The notes under the pieces: model-generated | The model's input: only the letters and a program-made list of their open reading frames with translations | Told to the model about the DNA's origin: nothing | The model's database searches: none | In this document: piece by piece, positions 1-7,071 of the stretch | Numbering within the stretch: position 1 is the first letter of the stretch | Layout of the letters: each line of letters begins with the position of its first letter | Program-made: the position numbers and the translations under genes | From: an uncultured Oscillospiraceae bacterium | GTDB taxonomy: Bacteria > Bacillota > Clostridia > Oscillospirales > Oscillospiraceae | Length of the DNA: 29,337 nucleotides | Assembly: GCA_944385775.1 (NCBI GenBank) | Contig: CALWYM010000021.1 | Coordinates: 1-29,337, forward strand | Direction of reading: 5' to 3'

Positions 1-1
1 C

Positions 2-556
2 ATTGACGCCGCCGACGTTGTGCTCATGTCAAGCAGCCTTGCCGATGTGCCGGCAGCCGTAAGGCTCAGCCGGGCGACGTTGAGAAATATCCACGAGAAC
101 CTTTTCTGGGCGTTTTTCTATAACGTAATCGGCATACCTCTCGCCGCCGGAGTCTGGATAAACATTACCGGCTGGCAGCTTAGCCCCATGTTCGGTGCCG
201 CCGCCATGAGCCTTTCAAGCTTCTGCGTTGTGACAAACGCCCTTAGGCTCAATTTCTTCAATATAAGAAGCAGCAAACGGGATAAAATTAAAAACCCCGC
301 TGATATATCTGCGTTTAAGCATGAAAGTGAAATAATTAAGGAGGAAAAAACTATGACAAAGACTATTACTGTTAAGGGCATGATGTGTGCAAACTGCGAA
401 AATCATGTAAAGAAGGCTCTTGAGGCACTTGACGGAGTGGAGAGCGCCGTGGCAAGCCATGAGGCTGAAAACGTTGTGCTGACCCTGTCTTCCGACGTTC
501 CTGAGGAGGCTTTGAGAAAAGCCGTGACCGACGCAGGCTACGAGTACGTAGGCTAA
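2..556 (+). CDS. copA: Copper-translocating P-type ATPase, C-terminal part, with fused HMA domain (5' partial)
   Basis: Only the end of the gene is in the window; the reading frame is open from base 2. The first residues (IDAADVVLM) match the end of the P-type ATPase hinge/P domain. Two C-terminal membrane segments follow, with the conserved tail MSLSSFCVVTNALRLNFF typical of CopA/Cu-ATPases, so the protein should pump Cu(I) across the cytoplasmic membrane. After a charged linker of about 30 residues the frame continues, without a stop, into a heavy-metal-associated domain with the GMMCANC copper-binding motif. The fusion is odd because HMA domains usually sit at the N-terminus of CopA, and because a strong internal ribosome binding site precedes the HMA part (see the CopZ entry). 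The gene ends in TAA just before a strong terminator. The family call is confident; metal specificity is inferred from the HMA domain. Confidence 0.85.
   Translation: MDAADVVLMSSSLADVPAAVRLSRATLRNIHENLFWAFFYNVIGIPLAAGVWINITGWQLSPMFGAAAMSLSSFCVVTNALRLNFFNIRSSKRDKIKNPADISAFKHESEIIKEEKTMTKTITVKGMMCANCENHVKKALEALDGVESAVASHEAENVVLTLSSDVPEEALRKAVTDAGYEYVG
353..556 (+). CDS. copZ: CopZ-like copper chaperone, internal in-frame start within copA
   Basis: This is a 67-residue heavy-metal-associated domain starting MTKTITVKGMMC. The CxxC copper site is in GMMCANC, at residues 12 and 15, and the fold pattern is the usual beta-alpha-beta-beta-alpha-beta of CopZ. The ATG at 353 is preceded by a near-ideal Shine-Dalgarno AAGGAGG (338-344) with 8 bases of spacing, while the upstream ATPase frame runs through it without a stop. 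The sequence therefore predicts two products, an ATPase with a C-terminal chaperone domain and a free chaperone. The ancestral state may have been two genes whose separating stop was lost. Free chaperones of this size deliver Cu(I) to CopA in the cytosol. That both forms are made is inference. Confidence 0.7.
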   Translation: MTKTITVKGMMCANCENHVKKALEALDGVESAVASHEAENVVLTLSSDVPEEALRKAVTDAGYEYVG

Positions 557-570
557 CAGAAAAAGAAAAG

Positions 571-601
571 CGCCGTGGGAATTTTCCCACGGCGTTTTTT
601 T
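571..601 (+). terminator. Intrinsic terminator after copA, probably bidirectional
   Basis: A perfect 10-bp stem, CGCCGTGGGA / TCCCACGGCG, with a 4-base loop is followed by seven T. An A-rich stretch lies on the left side, so it can also stop transcription of the minus-strand ECF gene that ends at base 600. Confidence 0.9.
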
Positions 602-1121
602 AGTTTTCGCTTCCACGAAGCCTTTCAAGAAGCCTTCGGCAGGCGGGCAGCAGAAAAAACGCCATGGCAAAGTTTCCGCCGCAGTGGAGTATGTCAAAGG
701 GTATCCCCTTTATATACCAGCCCACAGCCCCGGCAATGCCGGAAATGAATATGTACGGAATAGCGCACAGAAGTCCGAAGAAAAGCCCGTAAAAGCCGGA
801 GACAACAGCCCAGAAAAGGCGCCCCTTAATATTCCTCAACGGTACTGTGACAAGACAGAGCACCGCCCAAACGTAAAGGTAGTTGACAGCCCATAAGCCG
901 GGACCGTATATAAAAATCTCCGCCGCCGCAAAGGCGTAGACTGCAAGAAGCATTTTCCGTCCGAAAACCATGGAGCCGGCGATTATAATAAGACTCACAG
1001 GCTCAATATTTGGTATGGACGCCATGGCAACCTGACCGGATACCATCATCGCCGCAAGAAGTCCAAGGCAGGCAATGTCCCGGGGTGAGAGCTTACCAGC
1101 CCGTTTCCAGGGTGAACTCAT
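600..1121 (-). CDS. ECF transporter S component (substrate-binding membrane subunit)
   Basis: A 173-residue, very hydrophobic protein with about six membrane segments and no ATP-binding motifs, the usual size and build of the S component of an energy-coupling-factor vitamin importer. The N-terminus (LSPRDIACLGLLAAMMVSGQVAMASIPNIEPVSLIIIAGSMVFG) has the typical helix 1 with a small-residue face and the N-x-E-P turn before helix 2. No EcfA or EcfT gene is nearby, so it probably shares a common ECF module encoded elsewhere. Its start lies inside the upstream DUF4430 gene (29-base overlap). No good Shine-Dalgarno is visible, which suggests translational coupling. The substrate cannot be read from the sequence; the partner's resemblance to the transcobalamin C-terminal domain makes a cobalamin-like ligand a guess only. 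Confidence 0.75.
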   Translation of the reverse strand: MSSPWKRAGKLSPRDIACLGLLAAMMVSGQVAMASIPNIEPVSLIIIAGSMVFGRKMLLAVYAFAAAEIFIYGPGLWAVNYLYVWAVLCLVTVPLRNIKGRLFWAVVSGFYGLFFGLLCAIPYIFISGIAGAVGWYIKGIPFDILHCGGNFAMAFFLLPACRRLLERLRGSEN

Positions 1122-1482
1122 AGTGACCGCCGTCGGAAATGGCTACCTGGTCAACTCCGGTACTGGTCATCTCGCCGTTTTCGGTAATCTGCCACCACTC
1201 CTGCTTGCTCTCGTCGGCGATGCGCCCGTCAACCTCGGTGACGTAAAGACCGTACTGGCTCTCCGTGCCGGAAATCAGATTTTCCTGCTCCATGGCCCCG
1301 CGGAGAAATTCCTCCTTCGTTTCAATGGCAACGGTTTTTGAAACGTCGTCATAGCTGATCTGAACCTCTATCGTCTTGTTTCCCCCGGTGCCGCTCTCAA
1401 GAGTCAGAAAATACACTACCGCCAGTGCCAGCACCAAAACAAGAAGGGCTGCTGCCAGAAGCACGGCTTTCTTTTTCGTCAT
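1093..1482 (-). CDS. DUF4430-domain exported protein, partner of the ECF S component
   Basis: A 129-residue protein with a short basic N-terminus (MTKKK) and one hydrophobic segment (about residues 6-27) that anchors or exports it. About 100 extracytoplasmic residues follow. The part ending in SKQEWWQITENGEMTSTGVDQVAISDGGHYEFTLETGW matches the DUF4430 pattern, the fold also found at the C-terminus of transcobalamin and intrinsic factor. There is no lipobox cysteine, so it is more likely tethered by its uncleaved helix. The start is supported by AGGAGAGG upstream. It overlaps the S-component gene by 29 bases in one operon, so it probably captures or presents ligand to the transporter outside the cell. 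That role is inferred from context. Confidence 0.7.
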   Translation of the reverse strand: MTKKKAVLLAAALLVLVLALAVVYFLTLESGTGGNKTIEVQISYDDVSKTVAIETKEEFLRGAMEQENLISGTESQYGLYVTEVDGRIADESKQEWWQITENGEMTSTGVDQVAISDGGHYEFTLETGW

Positions 1483-1547
1483 GTCTAATCCTCTCCTAAA
1501 AATATTTTCCCTTTTGTCAGCTGAAATTAAAGACTGACTTGCCCACC

Positions 1548-1576
1548 AGTATAGACCACCTTTAAACCGAAATCAA
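1548..1576 (-). promoter_or_regulatory. Sigma-A-type promoter for the DUF4430/ECF operon
   Basis: On the minus strand TTGATT (1571-1576) is followed after 17 bases by TATACT (1548-1553). It lies about 65 bases upstream of the DUF4430 start and points the right way. No riboswitch is evident in the short leader. Confidence 0.5.
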
Positions 1577-1671
1577 CATTTTTTTCCTTTCCTTCGTTCA
1601 TTTGTTTAAAAGAAAATGAAATTCCGGTTAATTTTAAGTAAAATAATATGTTACTTTTTCGGTGAAAGCCG

Positions 1672-1680
1672 TGTTATACT
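1672..1680 (+). promoter_or_regulatory. Extended -10 promoter for the Na/Pi cotransporter
   Basis: The extended -10 element TGTTATACT lies about 62 bases before the ATG. The -35 position is weak, which is usual for extended -10 promoters. A purine-rich stretch with GAGGTGG just before the ATG serves as the ribosome binding site. Confidence 0.4.
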
Positions 1681-1742
1681 ATAAGCGGTAGAAAATCTGA
1701 AGTGATAAAAAATAAAGGGGCGGGGAAAGCCCGAGGTGGATT

Positions 1743-3554
1743 ATGGATATTTTTGACCTTTTGACATTGGTTGGCGGTCTTGCCATGTTCCTTTTCGGAA
1801 TGAACATTATGGGACAGAGCCTTGAGAAACGAGCCGGACGAAGTCTCCGTGCACTGCTGGAGCAGGTGACGGCAAACCCCATGCGGGGCTTTCTTTTAGG
1901 ACTCGGCGTGACGGCCATAATGCAGTCCTCCTCCGTAACTACTGTTATGGTGGTGGGCTTTGTAAACTCCGGGCTTATGATGCTGGGGCAGACCATACCC
2001 GTTATTATGGGCGCTAACCTGGGAGCGTCGGTGACAAACTGGATACTGTCTCTCTCCGGCGTAAACGGTGAGAATTTCTTTATCCAGCTTTGCAAGCCCT
2101 CGTCCTTTACGCCGGTTCTGGCTCTTATCGGAGTTGTGCTTCACAATTTTATGAAGGACCCGAAAAAGAAGGATACCGGTATGATCCTTCTGGGATTTTC
2201 CATACTCATGTTCGGTATGGAGACTATGAGCGGCGCTGTTTCCGGCGTTCGTCAGTCGCCTATGTTCGAGCATATGATAAGGCTGTTTTCAAACCCGATA
2301 ATGGGCGTTGTGGTCGGCGTTACCATTACAGCCATAATCCAGTCATCTTCGGCGTCCATTGGTATTTTACAGGCAATAAGCAATTCCGGCGGTCTTACAT
2401 ATAACGCCGTCATACCCATAATCATGGGTCAGAATATCGGAACCTGTATAAGCGCGCTGCTATCCTGTATAGGCGCCTCAAAAAATGCCCAGCGTTCCGC
2501 TGTTATTCACCTTATGTTTAACGTGTTCTCCCTGCTTATCTGCCTGCCGCTTTATCTTATTTTGAATAAGATATTCAGTTTCAGCTTCAGTGAAAGCTAC
2601 GTTACGCCTCTTTCCATCGCCATGGTGAACACTATCTACAAGATAGTTTCCATTTTGCTCATTGCCCCGTGGTACAAGGCTCTTGAGCCGGTAAGCCGCT
2701 TTATAATCCGCGGCGGTGACAGCCGGGAGGAGGACGACAAGGTTCAGCTTCTTGACGAGCGTCTTCTGGCGACCCCTGCCGTTGCCATTGAGCGGTGCAA
2801 GACTGTGCTGCTTGCCATGGCGGAGCTTAGCGTTATAGGGGTACAGCAGTCCTTTAAGATGATTTTCAGCTACGATTCCAAGTCCGCGCAGGAGATCATG
2901 GAGGCGGAGGACAAGGTGGACTACTACGAGGACAAGCTGGGGTCCTATCTGATAAAGCTCTCCTACCGCTCCATGAGCCATGAGGACAGCCACGAGGCCA
3001 ACAAGCTCCAGCACCTTATAAGCGATTTTGAGCGTATAAGCGACTACTCGGTAAACATATTAAATTCGGCGGAGGAAAAGCGGGAGAGAGGTCTTGAATT
3101 TTCCCCGGCGGCTACTGAGGAGCTAAAGCGGCTCATTGACGCCGTTTCCCATGTTCTTGATTTGACCCTTAACGCCCTGAGAGATGACGACCTTAAAGCT
3201 GCAAGCCAGGTAGAGCCTCTCGAGCAGGTGGTGGACAAGCTCAAGGAGCTTATCCGCACAAACCACATTGAAAGGCTTCAGAGCGGCGTCTGCACAATCG
3301 AGATGGGCTTTATCCTCACTGACCTTCTGACAAATATGGAGCGTGTTTCCGACCACTGCTCAAACATTGCCGGCTGTCTTCTTGAAATGGTTCACGAGGA
3401 CCTTGACCTTCACGAATATCTTCACAACGTGCGCCACAGCGGCGGCGAGTACGACAGGCTCTACGCCGGGTTCCTGCGGCAGTACCTGCCGGAAAAGGTT
3501 ACCGACGCCACCGAGGAGCAGGAGCAGCTTATGACCGAGGGCTACGACGCGTAA
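1743..3554 (+). CDS. Na+/phosphate cotransporter with C-terminal PhoU-like domain
   Basis: A 603-residue member of the NptA/PNaS (type II Na/Pi) family. The membrane part (about residues 1-320) contains the two inverted repeats, each with the signature QSSS (residues 61-64 and 200-203) that forms the Na+ and phosphate sites. The soluble cytoplasmic part (about 345-590) consists of two PhoU-like helical repeats, with the motifs ISDFERISDYSVNI and LTNMERVSDHCSNI. Length and domain order are normal for the bacterial family. It imports or equilibrates phosphate with sodium, and the PhoU part probably gates or senses it. It stands alone between divergent and convergent neighbours, with its own promoter and terminator. 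Confidence 0.92.
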   Translation: MDIFDLLTLVGGLAMFLFGMNIMGQSLEKRAGRSLRALLEQVTANPMRGFLLGLGVTAIMQSSSVTTVMVVGFVNSGLMMLGQTIPVIMGANLGASVTNWILSLSGVNGENFFIQLCKPSSFTPVLALIGVVLHNFMKDPKKKDTGMILLGFSILMFGMETMSGAVSGVRQSPMFEHMIRLFSNPIMGVVVGVTITAIIQSSSASIGILQAISNSGGLTYNAVIPIIMGQNIGTCISALLSCIGASKNAQRSAVIHLMFNVFSLLICLPLYLILNKIFSFSFSESYVTPLSIAMVNTIYKIVSILLIAPWYKALEPVSRFIIRGGDSREEDDKVQLLDERLLATPAVAIERCKTVLLAMAELSVIGVQQSFKMIFSYDSKSAQEIMEAEDKVDYYEDKLGSYLIKLSYRSMSHEDSHEANKLQHLISDFERISDYSVNILNSAEEKRERGLEFSPAATEELKRLIDAVSHVLDLTLNALRDDDLKAASQVEPLEQVVDKLKELIRTNHIERLQSGVCTIEMGFILTDLLTNMERVSDHCSNIAGCLLEMVHEDLDLHEYLHNVRHSGGEYDRLYAGFLRQYLPEKVTDATEEQEQLMTEGYDA

Positions 3555-3556
3555 AT

Positions 3557-3590
3557 AAAAGCCTTCCCCCAAATATAGGGGAGGGCTTTT
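3557..3590 (+). terminator. Intrinsic terminator after the Na/Pi gene
   Basis: A 13-bp stem, AAAAGCCTTCCCC with GGGGAGGGCTTTT, has an 8-base loop. The run of T is part of the 3' arm. It starts right after the TAA stop. Confidence 0.85.
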
Positions 3591-3610
3591 ATTATATGGC
3601 GACAGGTAAA

Positions 3611-3653
3611 AAAGCCGGTCAGGAGGGAAAATAAAACCCTTCGGACCGGCTTT
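3611..3653 (-). terminator. Intrinsic terminator for the glucokinase operon
   Basis: AAAGCCGGTC (3611-3620) pairs with GACCGGCTTT (3644-3653), and the inner stem GGAGGG/CCCTTC extends it. Read on the minus strand, the stem is followed by a run of T. It lies directly after the stop of the ROK gene. Confidence 0.8.
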
Positions 3654-3666
3654 AACATTAAGCTTT

Positions 3667-4602
3667 TCAGTCGAGCACCATTTTTACGCAGCCGTACATT
3701 CCCGCGTCGTTACCCAAAGACGCGATTGTAATGGGTATATCCTTGCACGCCGGGAAAGCGTATTTTTTAAAGTATTTCTCCACCCACTGACGGAGAGGCT
3801 CTCCGGTACGGGAAACGCCGCCGCCCAAAACTATCATCTCCGGGTCAATAATGGCGGCAATGGTGGCAAGCCCCATACCCAGATAGTTTGAAAAACGGTT
3901 AGTAATCTCCACCGCCAGAGGGTCGCCCTGGATCGCCAGGTCCCAGCAGAGCTTGGAATTGATCTTCTCCGCGGAGCGGAGCGGTGAGGGAGTGTCAAGC
4001 TCCGCCATAACCTTTTCCGCTATATACACGTTTCCGGTGGCGGAGGCGTACTGCTCAAGGCAGCCGAAGTTTCCGCAGTTGCACCGCTTTGTCTCCGACG
4101 GGTTTACGGTAATGTGACCAAGCTCGCCTCCGGCGCCGTGAACGCCGTTATGTATGTGACCGTTTATGATGACGCCGCCGCCTACGCCGGTACCTAAAGT
4201 TACCATGACCATATTTAAAATTCCCTTGCCGCTGCCCTGCCAGCTTTCACCAAGAGCCGCCACGTTGGCGTCGTTGGCGCAGAGCACCTTTAAGCCGGTA
4301 AGCCAGGAAAGAGTCGACACTACGGGAAAATCGACCCAGTTGAGATTTACGCAGGAGACTACGCCGCCGTCTCTTACAGGACCGGGCACTCCTACTCCGA
4401 TCCCCGCCACCATGTCCTCTGAAATATCCCGGGAAGACATATCTTCACGAATGGACCAGGCTATCCTGCCCATAATCCTCTCGCCGCCGTCCGTAATTCC
4501 CGTTTTGATCTCCCACTTGTCAAGAAGCTTACCCTCAACAGTGAAAAGACCGATTTTAGCGGTGGTGCCGCCTATATCAACGCCATATCCGTATTTTGCC
4601 AT
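3667..4602 (-). CDS. glcK: ROK-family glucokinase
   Basis: A 311-residue sugar kinase that phosphorylates glucose with ATP in the cytosol at the entry of glycolysis. Visible motifs are the N-terminal phosphate-binding DIGGT (residues 9-13), the catalytic aspartate in ANDANVAA (D111), the second ATP motif GTGVGGG (137-143), and GGELGH (158-163) for glucose binding. The ROK zinc motif CNCGNFGCLEQ (174-184) works together with H163. Length is normal for the family and nothing key is missing. It lies 24 bases downstream of the DUF6873-like gene, with AAAGGA as ribosome binding site, so the two are co-transcribed. ROK repressors carry an extra N-terminal helix-turn-helix that is absent here, so this is a kinase. 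Confidence 0.92.
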   Translation of the reverse strand: MAKYGYGVDIGGTTAKIGLFTVEGKLLDKWEIKTGITDGGERIMGRIAWSIREDMSSRDISEDMVAGIGVGVPGPVRDGGVVSCVNLNWVDFPVVSTLSWLTGLKVLCANDANVAALGESWQGSGKGILNMVMVTLGTGVGGGVIINGHIHNGVHGAGGELGHITVNPSETKRCNCGNFGCLEQYASATGNVYIAEKVMAELDTPSPLRSAEKINSKLCWDLAIQGDPLAVEITNRFSNYLGMGLATIAAIIDPEMIVLGGGVSRTGEPLRQWVEKYFKKYAFPACKDIPITIASLGNDAGMYGCVKMVLD

Positions 4603-4626
4603 GACAACAAAATCCTTTCTGTGATT

Positions 4627-5271
4627 TTAATTTTCATTTACCTCAATTATGGAGCCCACGTCCCGGAGCTCTCTGCCGGGAAAATACCGAATACGGACTC
4701 TCTCTTTTTCGGTAAATTCCTTTATCCTTTCAAAATCAGGGTGACGGGAAAGGTCACCGTTAAACAAAAGCTCCTCTCCCACTCTGCCGCAGCAGCCCCC
4801 TATAAAGCCGGTTTCATAGCCGGGGAGCAGTATATGCCCCGGTGAAATAAGAAGGACCCTTACATGGGGAAGAGCCGCCACAGCGTTATATATGCCCCTG
4901 TCCGACGTAATGACAGCGTTTTCCGAAACCACGGCGGCGGAGCATTTTGTATAGCCCTGACGGACATTTACGGCGGTAAGATTTGCCGAAAGGGCGGCAG
5001 ACATAAGCTCCGGCGCCGTTATGTCAAGGCGGTGAATAAAATATTTTCCCAGCACAAGGGCACAGAAAGCGGCGTTTTTCGGATAATCGGGGGAAAAATC
5101 CTCCCTACGGGCAAAAACAGCCCTTCCCCCTATACAGCACATCATCAAATCGGCATGGTCCCCTACCGCCTTGCCAAGCTTCGGCTCCTCACGGACCTTT
5201 TTTACCTTATAGCCCCGGCTCTCAATATATTCAAATACCTCATCATATGCCTTTTCCGAAAGATATATCAT
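4627..5271 (-). CDS. DUF6873-like (GME-fold) conserved protein of unknown function
   Basis: A 214-residue soluble protein without signal or membrane segments. It resembles a clostridial family described as having an amidinotransferase-like GME fold (DUF6873). Conserved-looking features are the stretch VRQGYTKCSAAVV, the following VITSDRGIYNAV, and the glycine-rich HILLPGYETGFIGGCCG with paired cysteines, which could be a catalytic or metal site. The start is supported by GGTGG upstream. It is the first gene of a two-gene operon with glucokinase, but that pairing does not reveal a function. The family assignment is from memory of the motif pattern and is moderately sure; I cannot assign a reaction. 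Confidence 0.6.
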   Translation of the reverse strand: MIYLSEKAYDEVFEYIESRGYKVKKVREEPKLGKAVGDHADLMMCCIGGRAVFARREDFSPDYPKNAAFCALVLGKYFIHRLDITAPELMSAALSANLTAVNVRQGYTKCSAAVVSENAVITSDRGIYNAVAALPHVRVLLISPGHILLPGYETGFIGGCCGRVGEELLFNGDLSRHPDFERIKEFTEKERVRIRYFPGRELRDVGSIIEVNEN

Positions 5272-5406
5272 ACTTCCACCGTTTACTCAAAACTCCTTTA
5301 GAATTTTACCACCAGTAAAAACCGGTGTCAATGACAAAAAAGTAACGACCCTGCCGCCAAAAGTAACCTTGCAGCCGTGCTCGTGAACCTTATGGGCTTT
5401 GGGGAA

Positions 5407-5440
5407 ATTGTAAACCATGTAGAAAATTTTAGTTGACAAT
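5407..5440 (+). promoter_or_regulatory. BirA operator overlapping the birA-bioY promoter
   Basis: The half-sites ATTGTAAAC (5407-5415) and GTTGACAAT (5432-5440) form an inverted repeat with one mismatch and a 16-base spacer. This agrees with the known biotin-repressor operator (TTGTAAAC or TTGTTAAC, spacer of about 14-18, inverted half-site). The right half overlaps the -35 box, so binding of BirA loaded with biotinyl-AMP would block transcription of its own operon. Confidence 0.75.
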
Positions 5441-5462
5441 ACTCCCGGGCAGGCGGTAAAAT
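5433..5462 (+). promoter_or_regulatory. Sigma-A promoter of birA-bioY
   Basis: A consensus -35 TTGACA (5433-5438) is followed after 18 bases by TAAAAT (5457-5462), about 37 bases before the start codon. Confidence 0.7.
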
Positions 5463-5498
5463 CCCATAATAGAAAAGGAACGGGCAGGAGTGAGAGAG

Positions 5499-6473
5499 AT
5501 GACTACAAGGGAGCGGGTGCTTTCTGTTTTGGCGTCGGAGCCGGGGGAGTATTTTTCGGGAGAGGAGCTGGCGGCGTCTCTTGGAGTTACGAGGGCGTCG
5601 GTATGGAAAGCGATAAACGCTCTCCGCCGGGAGGGGTACCCCATAGGGGCGGTGACGAACCGGGGGTACAGCCTTTATGACGGCGACATACTTACTGCCG
5701 GGGAGGTATCCGGCAAAATAGGGGATCTTCCCATCAGGGTAGAGGTACATAAGACCCTTCCCAGTACGAATACGTACTTAAAGGAGCGGGCAGCCGCAGG
5801 GGAGGGGGAAGGGCTGCTTGTAATTGCCGGGGAGCAGACGGAAGGCAGGGGGCGCCGCGGAAGGGAATTTGTAAGTCCTCCTGGCACAGGGCTTTATATG
5901 TCGCTTCTGCTCCGTCCAAGGCTTGACCCGGGAAGAGCCCAGCTTCTCACTGCCCTTGCGGCCGTTTCCGCGGCTGAGGCAGGTGAAAGGCTCTGCGGCA
6001 AAGAGATAAAAATAAAGTGGGTCAACGACCTTTTCCTTAATAACAGAAAGGTATGCGGCATACTTACGGAGGCGGTGGTGGATTTGGAAACAGGCGGCAT
6101 GGACTATGCCGTTTTGGGTCTGGGCTTTAACATTGCCCCGCCGGAAGGGGGCTGGGGTCCTCTTTCGGGGGTTGCCGGCTCGCTGTTTTCAAAAAAGCCG
6201 GAGGGCATGGTCAGGGCTTCTCTGGCAGGGGAATTTGTCAGGGAATTTTATCCCATGTACAGAAGCTTCCGCAAGGAGAGCTTTCTTAAAAAATACAGGC
6301 AGCGGCAGCTTGTGCCCGGTCATATGGTGGAGATAATCACCCCGGGAAAGACGCCGGAACGGGCGCTGGCAGTAGGGGTGGACGACGAATTTCGTCTTAT
6401 AGTGCGCTTTGAAGACGGCAGGGAGCAGGCCCTTAACGCCGGTGAGGTGCGGCTTCTCCCTAAGCTCAGCTGA
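5499..6473 (+). CDS. birA: Bifunctional biotin-[acetyl-CoA-carboxylase] ligase / biotin operon repressor
   Basis: A 324-residue protein. Residues 1-60 form a winged helix-turn-helix (FSGEELAASLGVTRASVWKAINALRREGY). The central catalytic domain has the biotinyl-AMP loop GRGRRGR (116-122) and KWVND (173-177), and a small C-terminal SH3-like domain follows. It activates biotin with ATP, transfers it to carboxylase carrier proteins, and represses the operon when biotin is plentiful. I chose ATG 5499 because AGGAG lies 8 bases before it; an in-frame GTG at 5490 is possible but its spacing is poorer. bioY follows after 20 bases, and the operator upstream supports autoregulation. Confidence 0.93.
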   Translation: MTTRERVLSVLASEPGEYFSGEELAASLGVTRASVWKAINALRREGYPIGAVTNRGYSLYDGDILTAGEVSGKIGDLPIRVEVHKTLPSTNTYLKERAAAGEGEGLLVIAGEQTEGRGRRGREFVSPPGTGLYMSLLLRPRLDPGRAQLLTALAAVSAAEAGERLCGKEIKIKWVNDLFLNNRKVCGILTEAVVDLETGGMDYAVLGLGFNIAPPEGGWGPLSGVAGSLFSKKPEGMVRASLAGEFVREFYPMYRSFRKESFLKKYRQRQLVPGHMVEIITPGKTPERALAVGVDDEFRLIVRFEDGREQALNAGEVRLLPKLS

Positions 6474-6493
6474 AAACCAAAGGAGAGTATAAC

Positions 6494-7030
6494 ATGAGAG
6501 AAAGTACACGAAATCTCACATTTATCGCAATTTTTACGGCGATTCTATGCGTAATAAGTCCGTGGGCAATTAACATAGGACCCATACCCCTTTCCTTTGC
6601 CACCGTAGCGGTCTACCTTGCGGGCACTGTTCTGGGGGGCAAAAGGGGAGCTCTTTCCGTTTTGGTATATGTGCTTTTGGGAGCTGCGGGGCTTCCCGTG
6701 TTTTCCAATTTTAAGGGAGGGCTTGGGGCTGTTGCCGGTGCTACCGGCGGATATATAGTGGGATATATCCTCTGCGCCTTTATAACGGGAATTTTTGCCG
6801 ACAGGGGCAAAAAGACAGTTTTTTATGCCGCCGGCATGGTTCTGGGCACGGCGGTACTGTATGTTTTCGGCACGGCATGGTACTGTGTTGTGGCTGACGT
6901 GCCGCCGGCGCCGGCTGTTTCCGCCTGCGTTTTGCCCTTTTTGCCCGGGGACGGGATAAAGATAGCCTTCGTATCTGTTTTTGGGGCAAGGCTCCGTACC
7001 ATGGCGGAGAAAAAATCGGGAAAGGAATAA
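6494..7030 (+). CDS. bioY: Biotin ECF transporter S component BioY
   Basis: A 178-residue membrane protein with about six helices. It shows the BioY pattern: N-terminal FIAIFTAILCVISPWAINIGPIPLSFATVAVYLAGTVLG, the VYVLLGAAGLPVFSNFKGGLG loop, GATGGYIVGYI, and LPGDGIKIAFVSVFGARLR near the end. BioY binds biotin and imports it together with a shared ECF energising module. It sits 20 bases behind birA with an AAAGGAGAG ribosome binding site, and both should be shut down by BirA when biotin is abundant. No biotin synthesis genes are visible, which would fit reliance on uptake. Confidence 0.93.
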   Translation: MRESTRNLTFIAIFTAILCVISPWAINIGPIPLSFATVAVYLAGTVLGGKRGALSVLVYVLLGAAGLPVFSNFKGGLGAVAGATGGYIVGYILCAFITGIFADRGKKTVFYAAGMVLGTAVLYVFGTAWYCVVADVPPAPAVSACVLPFLPGDGIKIAFVSVFGARLRTMAEKKSGKE

Positions 7031-7038
7031 TAAAAAAG

Positions 7039-7070
7039 CCGCAGGAGAGTCTCTCTCCTGCGGCGGATTT
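7039..7070 (+). terminator. Bidirectional terminator between bioY and the metallo-hydrolase gene
   Basis: A perfect 11-bp stem, CCGCAGGAGAG / CTCTCCTGCGG, has a 3-base loop. T-rich sequence follows on both strands, so it serves bioY (plus) and the convergent minus-strand gene ending at 7072. Confidence 0.88.
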
Positions 7071-7071
7071 T

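Noticed and set aside
1483..1742. Cobalamin or other riboswitch in front of the DUF4430/ECF operon
   Set aside because: The stretch is short and AT-rich, and the B12-box and conserved cores of known vitamin riboswitches are not visible.
5300..5406. T-box or other leader RNA before birA
   Set aside because: The stretch lies upstream of the birA promoter and has no T-box core or terminator.
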